Origin: Ochotona curzoniae
Taxonomy: Eukaryota; Chordata; Mammalia; Lagomorpha; Ochotonidae
Length of the DNA stretch: 64,000 nucleotides
NCBI RefSeq assembly: GCF_017591425.1
Contig: NW_024465655.1
Location: 991,501-1,055,500, forward strand
Direction: 5' to 3'
Shown here piece by piece: positions 25,157 through 36,200 of this stretch; within the stretch, counting starts at the first letter, position 1, and every line of letters starts with the position of its first letter. A program made the position numbers and the translations under genes. The notes under the pieces were generated by a model that was not told the origin of the DNA, did no database searches, and saw only the letters and a program-made list of their open reading frames with translations.

Positions 25157-25440
25157 GACCCCCGGGAAGGGGCAGCTTCCGGGGCGCGAGCGGAGCCGCG
25201 GCTCTCTCCGGAGTCCCGGGCTGCTGGGGGCGGAGCCTGCCTGACGTCACGGGGCGGGGCGAGCGGCCGCCGCCAGGCCCCGCCCCTCTCCCGCCTGAAC
25301 TACGCCCCGCACGCCAGGCCCCGCCCCGGCCTTCCCCCTCCCTGCCAGGCCCCGCCTCTCTCCCCGCCCCTCCCCTGCTAGGCCCCGCCCTCCGTGCCAG
25401 GCTCCGCCCCTCTCCCAGCCTGGGCTCCGCCCTCTCCCCA
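25157..25440 (-). promoter_or_regulatory. MRPS36 promoter: palindromic CRE plus a run of GC boxes
   Basis: A perfect TGACGTCA (CREB/ATF site) at 25242-25249 lies 86 bp upstream of the MRPS36 ATG. Beyond it, 25250-25440 is a degenerate tandem array built on CCAGGCCCCGCCCC, giving at least five Sp1/KLF-type GC boxes in one orientation. No TATA box is visible; this looks like a housekeeping CpG-island promoter. Confidence 0.75.
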
Positions 25441-25699
25441 CCAGGCTGTCCCTGAAGTTGTTTTTATCGTGTTCTTCAGCTGGTGAGTTAGTTATCCAGG
25501 CTAGTTGAGCGTTTTCTCCGAAACCGCTTGCAAAGGTGAACAGTATTATTAAGGCTCGAGTGTTAGTGTCAAGTTCAGAAACAGTTCGGGTTTGGTAAGG
25601 GTCGCACCATACACCTGCGTGGATTGGCAGTTGCTTCATGTCCATTTGCTTTTTTTTTTTTAAACCCTAGCTGCTCAACTTCAAATTAGTTTTTTAAAA

Positions 25700-26015
25700 A
25701 AATATTTATTTATTAGAAACGCAGATTACAGAGAGAAGAATATACAGAGAGGAAGATCCTCCATTCGCTGGCTCATTCCTCAAGCGACCATAGTGGCCAC
25801 AGCTGAGCCCATCCTGAGCCAGGTGCCAGAAGCTTCTCCCGGCTCTCCCAGGCAGGTGCAGGGTCCCAAGGCTTTGGGTCATCCTCGACTGCTTTCCCGG
25901 GCCAAGGCAGGGAGCTGGATGGGAAGTGGAGCTGCTGGGATTAGAACTGGCACCCATATGGGATTCCAGCGAGTGCAAGATGAGGATAGAGCCACTGAGC
26001 CTTTACGCTGGGCCA
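25700..26015 (-). mobile_element. CSINE between MRPS36 and CENPH
   Basis: AATATTTATTTATTAGAAACG tail to ACGCTGGGCC head; moderately diverged. Confidence 0.82.
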
Positions 26016-26141
26016 TCAGCTTGAAATATGACAGAAAAACTAGGGTCGGGATTTTATTTCTAGTGCACAAACCAGCTGCACCATTCCCCAGTTATACTGA
26101 GGTGAACACTAAGGAGTTTCTTTTTTAAACTGTTACTGCTT

Positions 26142-26469
26142 GGGCCCGGCAATGTGGCCTAGTGGCTAAAGTCCTCGCCTTGAACATGCCAGGATCCCAT
26201 ATGGGCGCTGGTTCTAATCCTGACATCCCACTTTCCATCCAGCTCCCTGCTTGTGGCCCGGGAAAGCAGCTGAGGACGGGCCAAAGCCTTGAGACCCTGT
26301 GCCCATGTGGAATACCCAGAAGTTGTTCCTGGATCCTGGCTTCAGATCAGTGCAGCACCAGCTGTTGCGCTCACTTGGGGAGTGAATCATCGGATGAAGA
26401 TCTTCCTCTCTGTCTCTCCTCCTCTCTGTATATTTGACTTTCCAATAAATAAGTAAAGCTTAAAAAAAA
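26142..26469 (+). mobile_element. CSINE with target-site duplication
   Basis: GGGCCCGGCAATGTGGCC head to an A10 tail; flanked by AAACTGTTACTGCT at 26127-26140 and 26470-26483. Confidence 0.95.
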
Positions 26470-26789
26470 AAACTGTTACTGCTATAGAGTTGAAATTGAA
26501 ATGGTGTAAACATGGCTCTCTGCTAACTGCAGTACTTTTGCTTGGCTAAGAGACTGTGAGCTTGCAGGCGCAACGGCCTCCGTGACCTTTAGTACCAAGG
26601 CCCTCAATCCCCATGACTCAAGGCCCCAGTGTAATTACCCCACAGGTGACCCGAAGGCTGGAGTCTGCTCATCTCACAGGTGGCACCCAGGCTGGAGTCC
26701 GGACCAAATCAGAGCCAGGGCAAGGGCACCAATCAGTGCATGGAGGAGCTTTCTTTCTCTTACATCTATTGTTCCAATACAATTTTTTT

Positions 26790-27110
26790 TAAAAAAAAGA
26801 TTTATTTATTTATATTGGAAAGTCAGATATACAGAGAGGAGAGACAGAGAGGAAGATCTTCCGTCCAATGATTCACTCCCCAAGTGAGCGCAACGGCCGA
26901 TGCTATGCTGATCCGAAGCCAGGAGCCTCTTCCGGGTCTCCCACGTGGGTGCAGGGTCCCAAGAATTTGGGTCGTCCTCGACTGCTTTCCCAGGCCACAA
27001 GCAGGGAGCTGGATGGGAAGTGGAACTGCCGGGATTAGAACCGGCGCCCATATGGGATCCCGGGCGTGGAAGGCGAGGACCTTAACCACTTGCGCCACCG
27101 CGCCGGGCCC
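26790..27110 (-). mobile_element. CSINE, first of a stacked pair
   Basis: Near-consensus minus-strand copy. CCAATACAATTTTTT precedes it (from 26774) and follows it (27111-27125). Confidence 0.93.
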
Positions 27111-27125
27111 CCAATACAATTTTTT

Positions 27126-27466
27126 AAAGATTTATTTTTATTGCAATTCAGATATATAGAGAGAAGAGAGACAGAGAGAAATATCTTCCATCCGATGATT
27201 CACTCCCCAAGTGACCATCGTGGCTACAGCAGAGCTGAGCACAACGGCCGGTGCTGTGCCAATCTGAAGCCAGGAGCCTCCTCCAGGTCTCCCATGTGGA
27301 TGCAGGGTCCCAAAGCTTTGGGCCGTCCTCGACTGCTCTCCCAGGCCACAAGCAGGGAGCTGGATGGAAAGCGGGGCTGCCGGGATTATAACCAGTGCTC
27401 ATATGGGATCCCATATGGGTGTGTTCAAGGCAAGGATTTCAACTGCTAGGCTAGGATGCCAGGCTC
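27126..27466 (-). mobile_element. CSINE, second of a stacked pair
   Basis: Follows directly on the repeated target CCAATACAATTTTTT; a third target copy, CCAATACAAATTTT, lies at 27467-27480. It is more diverged than its neighbour, so it is probably the earlier of the two. Confidence 0.9.
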
Positions 27467-27480
27467 CCAATACAAATTTT

Positions 27481-28566
27481 AACGAATCTTTAAAAAGAAG
27501 GAAAGAAAGAAAAATGGAAGATAACTCTTTCCTTTCTGACCACTCATTTCTATCTCCTGAAAGAAAAAAAAAGCACAAACACCCTTCAGACACGGCAGGT
27601 AGAGGCCACAAATGCCCATATCCCTCCATTTCAATGTTAAGGTCAGTGCCACAGTGACTATGGGTGAGGAGTCCAGGTGATAAGCCAGTAGGGCTGCTCT
27701 CTCTGCCTCAGGATACAAGGCCTCTTCTAAAAATGAAAATTACCTGTTTATTTTAAACTTGGCATAGAGAGAGGCAAAGAGCGAGCTAGTGATCTTGCAT
27801 CTGTGGGTTTATTCCCCGAATGGTCACAACAGCCAGGGACGGGCAGCAGATGCCACGAGCGTCAGCACCAGGGAGGTCTCCAGAGCAGGTGACAGAGACC
27901 CAGGATTCGGGACATCTCACACTGCTTCCCCAGCACGTTGGCAGGGAGCTGCATTGGAAGCGGAGCAGTCAGGACTCCAAGCAGTGCTTACTGAGATGCT
28001 GGCAGCAAATCCGCTGACCCACAACCTTGGGCCCTGAAGGGGGGTCTCTCACTGGGCTGGAAGGGTGGGCTACTGCTTGTCACCACTGGAGGACGCCCAA
28101 CAAAGCACTGGCCCTCTTTGGAAGACCTGAGAAGGCCTCAGCCTCTCCCTGCTCTCTGAGGGACAACTGTGCAGGATGTGGCTGTCTTCCCTGACACTTA
28201 GCCCTCCATTCCTGGACCATCCCAGCCCCACTACCTTCTGGGCCCCCGCGGTTCCTGGTGGGGGGTCTGATGGTGAAGGTAGGGCACACGGCCATGGAAG
28301 ACACCTTCCTCTCAGCGATGCCAGAGAAGCTGTGCCATCATCTGAGAGCCATCTCCCAGAGCTTCAAGGAACGTGTGTTCAGAGTGTAGACATCAAGGCA
28401 GTTTCATAAACGTGCAGTTGTGGTTGTTCAACCCAGGAACTAATAGCCTTTTGAAGCACAAGTGTAATGTAAGAAACTACATTACAGCACAATACAGGTT
28501 TTTTAATTTCTAAGAATAATTTCTTTAATGTAAAATGTACATCTATATCACCTACCTATTAAAAAA
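27481..28566. other. Intergenic sequence between MRPS36 and CENPH
   Basis: A diverged SINE lies at about 27740-28035. 28050-28566 is unique sequence of unknown nature upstream of the orphan promoter. Confidence 0.5.
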
Positions 28567-28664
28567 GCTGCTGGGGTCTCCATTTTATTCACGTGGAATG
28601 TTCTTCATGAGACCCTCCCCCACCCCACAAGGACCAGACCAGCATGTGCGCCAGGGCCTGCTGG

Positions 28665-28835
28665 ACTGTGATTGGTCCATTTCTCCCCTGACGTCATAAG
28701 GATCCCTATGGTGATGGAACTCCCGCAGCCTATATAAGCCCTGCGCGGGCCTGGGTTCTGGTCCACTTTGCCAGGGAGCTGTTTTGGTGACCTGTGTGAC
28801 TTGGCCCCATCTTCCCTATTGTTTGCGATGGGTGG
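28665..28835 (+). promoter_or_regulatory. Orphan CCAAT-CRE-TATA promoter, possibly a solo LTR fragment
   Basis: On the plus strand: inverted CCAAT (ATTGG, 28671-28675), palindromic CRE TGACGTCA (28689-28696) and TATATAAG (28731-28738), in promoter order and spacing. Downstream, GATGGGTGGTG then GTGAGT gives a splice-donor-like site near 28830. The compact layout is like a retroviral LTR U3/R, but no LTR ends, primer-binding site or retroviral genes were found. It could also be a lone non-coding RNA promoter. Confidence 0.5.
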
Positions 28836-29011
28836 TGGTGAGTGCTGGTTTTTTTTTTTTTTGTTGGTTTCTTGTTCTATTTGGTTTATCCATTTTCCCA
28901 CTTGGTTTTAGTATTTTTCTATTTATTTGTTATTTTGGCCCATTTTTCTTTTTTTGTAGTTTTGCTCAATTCTTGCTGTGTCTACTTCTAGCTAGTTAGC
29001 GTGGTTAGACT

Positions 29012-29325
29012 GGTCAGCTGAGCCAATCTCAAGCCAGGAGCTTCTTCCAGGTCTCCCATGAGGGTGCAGGGTCCCTAGACTTTGGGCCGTCCTGGACTGG
29101 TTTCCCAGGTCACAGCAGGGAGCTGGATGGGAAGCGGGGCTGCCTGGATGGGAAGCAGGGAGCTGGATGGGAAGCAGGAAACTGGATGGGAAGCAGGGCT
29201 GCCTGGATGGGAAGCAGGGAGCTGGATGGGAAGCAGGGCTGCCAGGATTAGCACTGACGCTGAAGTGGGATCCCACCACGTGCAAGGCGAGGACCCTAGC
29301 CACTAGGCTAATGTGTCGGGCCCCA
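29012..29325 (-). mobile_element. CSINE, 3' part missing, with internal expansion
   Basis: Starts at GCCAATCTCAAGCCAGGAGC and ends TGTGTCGGGCCC; contains the minisatellite at 29117-29245. Confidence 0.85.
29117..29245 (-). repeat. Minisatellite grown inside a SINE
   Basis: The SINE-internal phrase GGAGCTGGATGGGAAGC is repeated about five to six times, alternating with GGGGCTGCCTGGATGGG, inside the minus-strand SINE at 29012-29325. Confidence 0.85.
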
Positions 29326-29354
29326 GAGAATTAATGTTTTATAAACAAAACGTG

Positions 29355-29760
29355 GAATGGCACTACAGCATAGCAGATAAAGTCACTTCCTGGGACACTG
29401 ACATCCCATATAAGAGCTGGTTCAAATCCCACTGAACTACTTCCCATCCAGATCCCTGCCTATGTGCCTGGTAAAGAAGATGGTCTGAGATCTTGGGTCC
29501 CTGCTAAGTCCTCACCTTTCCAGAGCCGGGATCCCAAATGGGTGCTGGTTTGGGTCCTGTTGCTCTTGCTCCCATCCATCTCTCTGCTTGTGGCCTGGCA
29601 AAGCAGTAGAGGATGGTGCAAAGCACTGGGACCTTGTACCTGCACGGGAGCCCTGAAGAAGCATCTGGCTCCTGGCTTTGGATCAGCTCAGATTTGGTCA
29701 TTGCAGCCACCTGGGGAGTAAACCAGCAGATGGAAAATCTCTGGTGTCTACCCTTTCTAG
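29355..29760 (+). mobile_element. Two overlapping SINE copies
   Basis: An old copy from about 29355 is interrupted near 29506 by the start of a second head (TGCTAAGTCCTCACC), which runs to about 29760. Confidence 0.65.
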
Positions 29761-29929
29761 ATAGAAATTCTATTAAATATATATTTATTGATTTATGTCG
29801 AAGAGTAACAGTGAAGGGGAGAGACAGAGACAGAATCTTCTAGCTGCTGGTTGACTTTCACAAATGGCTCTAACAGCTGTGGCTCAGCCAGGTCAAAGTT
29901 AGAAGCTAAAAGCTCCATCTTCTCTCCGG

Positions 29930-31188
29930 CTGTAGGCAACACCTAGGTGGACTTGTCCCTAAGCAAGTGTTTACACTATAGGGAGAAAAGTAGCCCATAG
30001 CTGGCAGGCATTTTGGGCCTGGCTACTGCCAAATCTGTGTTAATTATACCAGTGTGCCAGCATAATTGCTTTTTTTTAAAAAAGAAAAACAGGGAAGGCA
30101 GGAATACTGGACCAGGCCGCGCCTCCCCAGCCCCTGGGCTGGTTGGGAGCAGCTAAGGATAAGTGGTTTAGAGGTGGGAACTTGGGGGCACATCTGGGTC
30201 AGGCCAAGACCCCTACCCATGTGGGAGACCTGGGTTAGGAAAGGCAGATAACTGGACCTGGGGGACAGATTCTGTAGGGGAGTTGTAGGCTTGCTTCTGT
30301 AGACAGTAGCACCCAAGTGGTTTGTGTAAGAACTAGGGGTGACAGGCTGAGCCAGGCTGCACTCCGGGACTGACCTAATACTCGTGGGAGCCTGGGGTTG
30401 GCAGGAGGCTGGACGGGCCCAGGTTGCAGAGGGTGGGACTTTGGGCAGACTAAGGCAGCATCCACTGTCTTGCCTGAGATGGAGGCTGAGAGTTGGCTTG
30501 GTAGGAGAGTTTGGGGAACTCCTTTCGCTAGGCTAATGCTGATGACAGACTCAACCTGACCCTGCACTGGCTGGCACACACAACAGTTAAATCTGAGGTC
30601 ACCCAGGCAAGGTTTCTTGGAAGACTCCAACTAGATCGCTGGACTCAGACCCCAGCCACAGGAAAAATAAGTGGTAAATAAGTGGTCCGACATTGGAGTG
30701 CACATATCAGCACTGGGCCTCCTCAGCTGCCGACGCCTGTGTAGTGGGTAGCATATCCAAATGCACCCAGGGCACATGATACGAGGAGGCTCATCTGGAC
30801 CAGCGGGGGATATTGGCTGACTTAGACGATGGAAAGCAGAACAGGTTGGACAACTCTCCTGGACAAATTTATGTTCCTGGGTCTGTGGCTACACTAAGGT
30901 GGACTTTGTCAGTCCACAGAGCCTGGATTTTGTCAAGCCTGGAGGAATGAAACCAGGAACTTCTCAGAGCTATGAGAACCACCCAACTAACACCCTCAGA
31001 ACACTCTTCCCCACGTCAAGGTCTCTAAGGTGTCACCAACTGACTGTGTCCCATGGCTGGGTGCAGATGTAGTTTGAGAGCAAGGAGTGGCCCCTCTACT
31101 TCCCACCTTGGACATAGGAGATAGAAAAACAAAACAAAACAGTCTCATCCATCTTCTTCCATACCTTGACCCTCCCCACCCTAATTGG
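29930..31188 (+). mobile_element. VNTR-core retroelement, copy C
   Basis: Head module 29930-30068 (GTTTACACTATAGGGAG, AGCTGGCAGGCATTTTGGG, TATACCAGTGTGCCAG), a T/A tract, a shortened core, then the 3' part (GGTCTGTGGCTACACTAAGG to CCCACCCTAATTGG). It lies between MRPS36 and CENPH. Confidence 0.65.
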
Positions 31189-31375
31189 AGACCCACACGG
31201 TGACAAGGACCCCCATACTCTAGCCATTGCCTTCCCAGATCTCTTAGCAGGTAGCTTCATCAGAAGTTGAACAGCCAGTGCTTGAACTGGCATTATGACT
31301 TTGGGTGCCAGAATTGCAACGAGGAGCTTAGCCAGCCGTGCCACAATACCACCTTTGAGAGCAGATCTGATTGTG

Positions 31376-32189
31376 CTTGTGGAATTTGTTTCGGCTCTGT
31401 GATCTTTGATCCTCTACCATGGGAATATGTTTCCTAGAGTGACTCTCTTAACCCGAGTCCAAGGAATAATCAGCTAGGGCATGCTTATGGTGAAACTCTG
31501 GGGTAGTTAGCCCGACATGTTTTCAGGAAAAGCTAATACAGTTGCCGAGTTGAACAGCGAAATCCCAGGTAAACGCAGTGTTTCAGACAAGGTTGCTAAC
31601 TGCGAATGTCAGCAGAATCTGATGTTCCTACCATGAGTGTCCATGGAACACAGTAGGAACTCCGAGACCCAAACGTGAAGAGGGAAGCTCCGTTCAGGGA
31701 ATGAGGGGTTTCCTGTGCAATCCCACCTAGGGGACAGGTGGCCATCGCAGCCTGGCCAAGGCTTCTTCACTGCAGCATCGACAGGCATGCTGTTACCCTT
31801 TTATAAGCCACACGGGAGCGAGGGCTGGAACGTGTGGGACAGCATTCCTGGACTGTCACCTGCTCAGGCATTTTGCCGAGCTCCCCCACCTTATGAGCAA
31901 GGCAGGAGAGTGGTGCCAGGGGTGACAGGTGTTTTCAGTTCCCCTGGGAGAGGCAGAAGGCACAACGCAGTACCACATAGATATCATCGCTGTGGTTTGC
32001 TGTCGCAAAGCCATCTTTGGGATCGGATTCATTAATAGAGCGTGAAGCTGTAATTTATGTAATAATGTGTTTTTGGAGATGGGAGGTTTTCCAAAATATG
32101 GCTTGAGAAAAATATAACCTGCTTTCTAACAAGTTATATTGACAACTTATGAGACAGAGTAAAACAAATGATCAGAACAATATGATGGA
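31376..32189. other. Intergenic sequence, no gene seen
   Basis: Unique sequence after an old minus-strand SINE remnant (31195-31375). No coding feature recognised. Confidence 0.55.
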
Positions 32190-32462
32190 TCAGTTAAGCC
32201 TCTACCTGTAAGTGCCCGGTGCCAGTTCGTGTCCCAGCTGCTCCACTTTCCATCCAGCTCCCTGCTTGTGGCCTGGGAAAGCAGTCAAAGACAGCCCAAG
32301 GTCTTGGGACCCTGCACCTGCGTGGGAAACCAGGAAGAGCTCCTGGCTCCTGGCTTCAGATCGGCTCACCTTCAGCCACTGCAGTCACTTGGGGAGCGAA
32401 CCATTGGATACAAGATTTTCCTCTCCGTATATATACCTTTCAATAAAAATAAATACATCTTA
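32190..32462 (+). mobile_element. CSINE downstream of CENPH
   Basis: Head diverged; CCACTTTCCATCCAGCTCCC body to TTCAATAAAAATAAATAC tail. Confidence 0.85.
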
Positions 32463-32868
32463 AATTTAAACATTTATTTACTTTTTATTCCAATTAAAAT
32501 TTTAAAATTCCAATTAAAAATTTTAAAATCTTTAAAAAATAAAGGGCACTGCCTTTCCAATAAAAATTAATAAATCTTTAAAAATTAAAGTATAAATATC
32601 CCAAAGAAAACTGTATAATTTAAATATAGGCAAATCTCTGTGTTTCTGTTGTTATAAACAGATTTCAAATTCTATTATCTATTGTAGTGCATTTTCTAAA
32701 GTTTAAAAATCCTCTAAAAATAATGTTGAAAAGACTACATTACTTGGAATAGTGAACAACAGCTCATACGTAATTAATAGAGGTCAAATTCAGAACTTTC
32801 CCTAAACATAATGGGGCATATGCAAAAAAGCACGTTCTGTTTTTAAATAAACAAATGATAGGGTAACG

Positions 32869-32883
32869 TTTATTCCTTTTATT
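32869..32883 (-). terminator. CENPH poly(A) signals
   Basis: Two minus-strand AATAAA hexamers (32869-32874 and 32878-32883), about 380 nt after the CENPH stop at 33259. The sequence between is AT-rich and unique, fitting a 3' UTR. Confidence 0.65.
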
Positions 32884-33258
32884 CTTACATACATACATAC
32901 TTAATAAAGACCTAAAGTCACAATTTACTACTACAAATAAATATAACTGCTACTATTCTGGATATACTTTTCCAATAATTTGATGTCACAATGCACAGAT
33001 GTACTCATAATAAGAACATTCCAGATAATTGTATGTACTCAGCAGGAGGCTGGATCGAGTGTCGCCCTTCCAGGGACAACAGTTCAGGGTTCTTCTGGAG
33101 GAAATACGTCCCCTGGGCCACCATATTTAAAACAACATATTTCAAATTAGAAAAACAGTTGCAGAGTTAGAAAGGTTCCAAAGACATGCTTCTCTTGAAA
33201 TCTTCTCTTTAAGTGACATACAAGGACAAAACCCAAAAAAACCTAAATGAAATCCTCA

Positions 33259-36200
33259 TCAGATCATGTTGGGATTGTTCTCGAGTTGCAGGACAATTTC
33301 TTTCAAAGTGGGATCCTCTGCCCAGTTAGCTTTGCTCCCCAAGATGAGGTTCTGCAATGAAAGCAAAGTGCATTGAAAAATCCAACAAGATTTAAAAATA
33401 GACCCCTCTCTGGCTTAGGGCTCTGCCCCTCTGTGATGTACATTCCCGCTGCATTCATGCCTGCTTTCAGAAGGTCATCGTTGGTCTCCACCATGTGGAC
33501 ACTAACTGCCAAGGGCAGCTGCAGTTTCCATGGAAACCTTTTTACCAACTCCAGACCCTTGGTAGGGCCAGCCATGGTGAGAGGACCAGGCATTAGCAGT
33601 GTGTGGAACACATTTCATTTTGCATTTACTTGGTGAAAAAATTCAATAATATCTCCATTCTTCAAAAGACACAAAAGAAATACTTGCTCCTCAGCAAGTA
33701 TTTGGTTAATTTGGTTTAAGGTGTTGGTCCAAGTTGCATGTGGTGATGGCTGTTTTTCTAGAAGTTTCCCTTTAATATGGCAAACATTCAACTAAGTGCT
33801 TTGGAAATCCTTTGGTCTGTATCTGCCACAGCAACTACACGTCAGAATTGATAGCAGACTTCTTTAGGAGGTGACAATTCTGTACAGGTGAATAATTTTT
33901 TTTTGCATTAAATAATAGAGAAATTATTAATTAAAATTATGATTTTTCTCTTTGAAAAACTATGGCTCAGTGGTACTCAATTACTGACTAGCATAATGCC
34001 AAAACAGATTTGAGTACATTATTGTTAGGTATAAAAATCCACTTTTTTTTTTTTTAAAGATTTATTTTTATTATTTTTTCATTGGAAAGGCGGATATACA
34101 CAGAGGAGAGACAGAGAGGAAGATCTTCCGTCCGATGATTCACTCCCCAAGTGAGCGCAACGGGCCGATACTATGCCGATCCGAAGCCAGGAGCCTCTTC
34201 CGGGTCTCCCACGCGGGGGCAGGTTCCCAAAGCTTTGGGCCGTCCTCTGCTGCTTTCCCAGGCCACAGGCAGGGAGCTGGAAGGGAAGCGGGGCTGCCGG
34301 GATTAGAACCGGCGCCCATATGGGATCCCGGGCGTGCAAGGCGAGGACCTTTAACCACTTGCGCCACCGCGCCGGGCCCTAAAAATCCACTTTTATCACT
34401 CTTAGTACAGCAATGGAAATATTAACCATAGCTATTAGACCAGAGAAAGAAAGGACATCTAAATAGAAAAGGAGGGGAACAAATGATCCCTTTTTGTAGT
34501 TAAATGATTTCATACACAGAAATCGGTACGACTTCCCCAAAGACTGCCATCACCAGTTAACAAACCCAGTGAGGTTGCCGGAGAGGCAGTCAAGGCAGAG
34601 ACACATGTTGAGAGATGAACGCACCGTGGGGGCACGGCTTCGTCCACTGCACATCTAGCTTTCTGTTAATGTGCACTGTGGGAAGTAGCAGGTGGTGGCT
34701 CAAGGGTGTGGGCTCCTACAATCCATGTGGGAGCCCTGGACTGAATTCTGAGACTCACCCCCCCACCACCCCCCTTTTAAAAGACTGATTTAGGGCCCAG
34801 CATGGCATCCTAGCAGCTCAAGTCATTGCCTTGAACGTGCCGGAATTTTATATGGGTGCTGGTTCTAATCCCAGCAGCCCTGCTTCCCATCCAGCTCCCT
34901 GCTTGTGGCCTGGGAAAGCAGTCGAGGACGGCCCCAGAGCCTTGGGACCCTGCACCTACATGGAAGACCTGGAAGAGGCTCCTGGCTGGCTTTGGATTGG
35001 CTCAGCTCTGGCCGTTGCGGTCACTTGGGGAGTAAATCATTGGATGGAAGATCTTCCTCTCTGTCTCTCCTCCTCCTCGCTCTACATATCTGACTTTGCA
35101 ATAAAAATAAATCTTAAAAAAGACTGATTTATTTATCTGAAAGGCAGAGTGACAGAAAGTGAAGGACAGGCAGACAGATGAAAAATCTTCCACGTTCAGT
35201 TTGGTCCCCAAATGGCCGCCCAGCTGGGGCTTGCCAGGCTGAAGCCGGCCAAGGTGACAGGTGATAGGGGCCAGGGCACTAGGGCCATCTTCCTCTGCTT
35301 TTCCAGGCACATTAGTGAGGAATCTGGTGTTCCATCTGGTGTTTTTATCCGTTGTGCCACAAGGCTGGCCTTCCAGCCCTGGTGTTTGCAAGTATTTGGG
35401 GAGAGAACTAAATGGATATGAATCAACCGAACAAGAGGTTAGAAAACCTGTCTCATAAATATCTTAAAATACACAAAAGCTTTTTTTATATATATACAAT
35501 TAACAAAAATGCTGAGAAAGAAATCCCACTTACAGCAGCTTTAAAATAAACATCCTAGGAATAAATTTAACCTGAGAAAAAGTGATATGTACAATGACAA
35601 TACAGTGGTGACAAAAACAAACTGGAGAGGACACACCTACAAATGGGACGGCATTCATGATCATAGATGTGAAGAAATAATACTGTGAAAATGTCCATAC
35701 TACTCAAAGCTTGTTCATTTTTCTTTGAAAGGCAGAGTGAGTGAGACAGAGGGATGTTTCATCCAATGAGCTGCTCCCCAAAGGCCTGCAATAGCCCAGT
35801 CTCCAACTGGGGGTGTGGGCATCCAAACAATGAACCCAGTGTACCCCCAAACCCACCCTTAGGGGAAACACCATCTGATGTTCTACAGCTCAGCAGGATC
35901 ACAGTGGCTGACAACAGCTGAGTATTTTAATACAGCTGAAAGGATTTTAGATGTTTGCAAAACAGATGACGCACGACTACTGAGGAGATGCGCTAACTAT
36001 CCTGATCTGACTACTGAACGCTGTCTCCACACACTGCAGCCTTCAGCACGCCTTTGCTGTAAGTAAGCCAGGCGATTTGTAACAGCAGGCAGCAGTAAGC
36101 TTTCAAATACGACTCGACTCCTGATCTCCGGCACAGAGCTCCTGAAGTTGGCCATGAACGAGTTCGGGAAATCAAAACTAATATTGGGCTATTACTACTA

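Noticed and set aside
24677..25381. A 234-codon plus-strand ORF in the MRPS36 CpG island
   Set aside because: Low-complexity Arg/Pro/Ala translation of a CpG island; overlaps MRPS36 exon 1 in antisense; no recognisable domain.
28567..29010. A complete endogenous retrovirus
   Set aside because: Only a promoter-like block is seen; no second LTR, primer-binding site, or gag/pol/env-like frame nearby.
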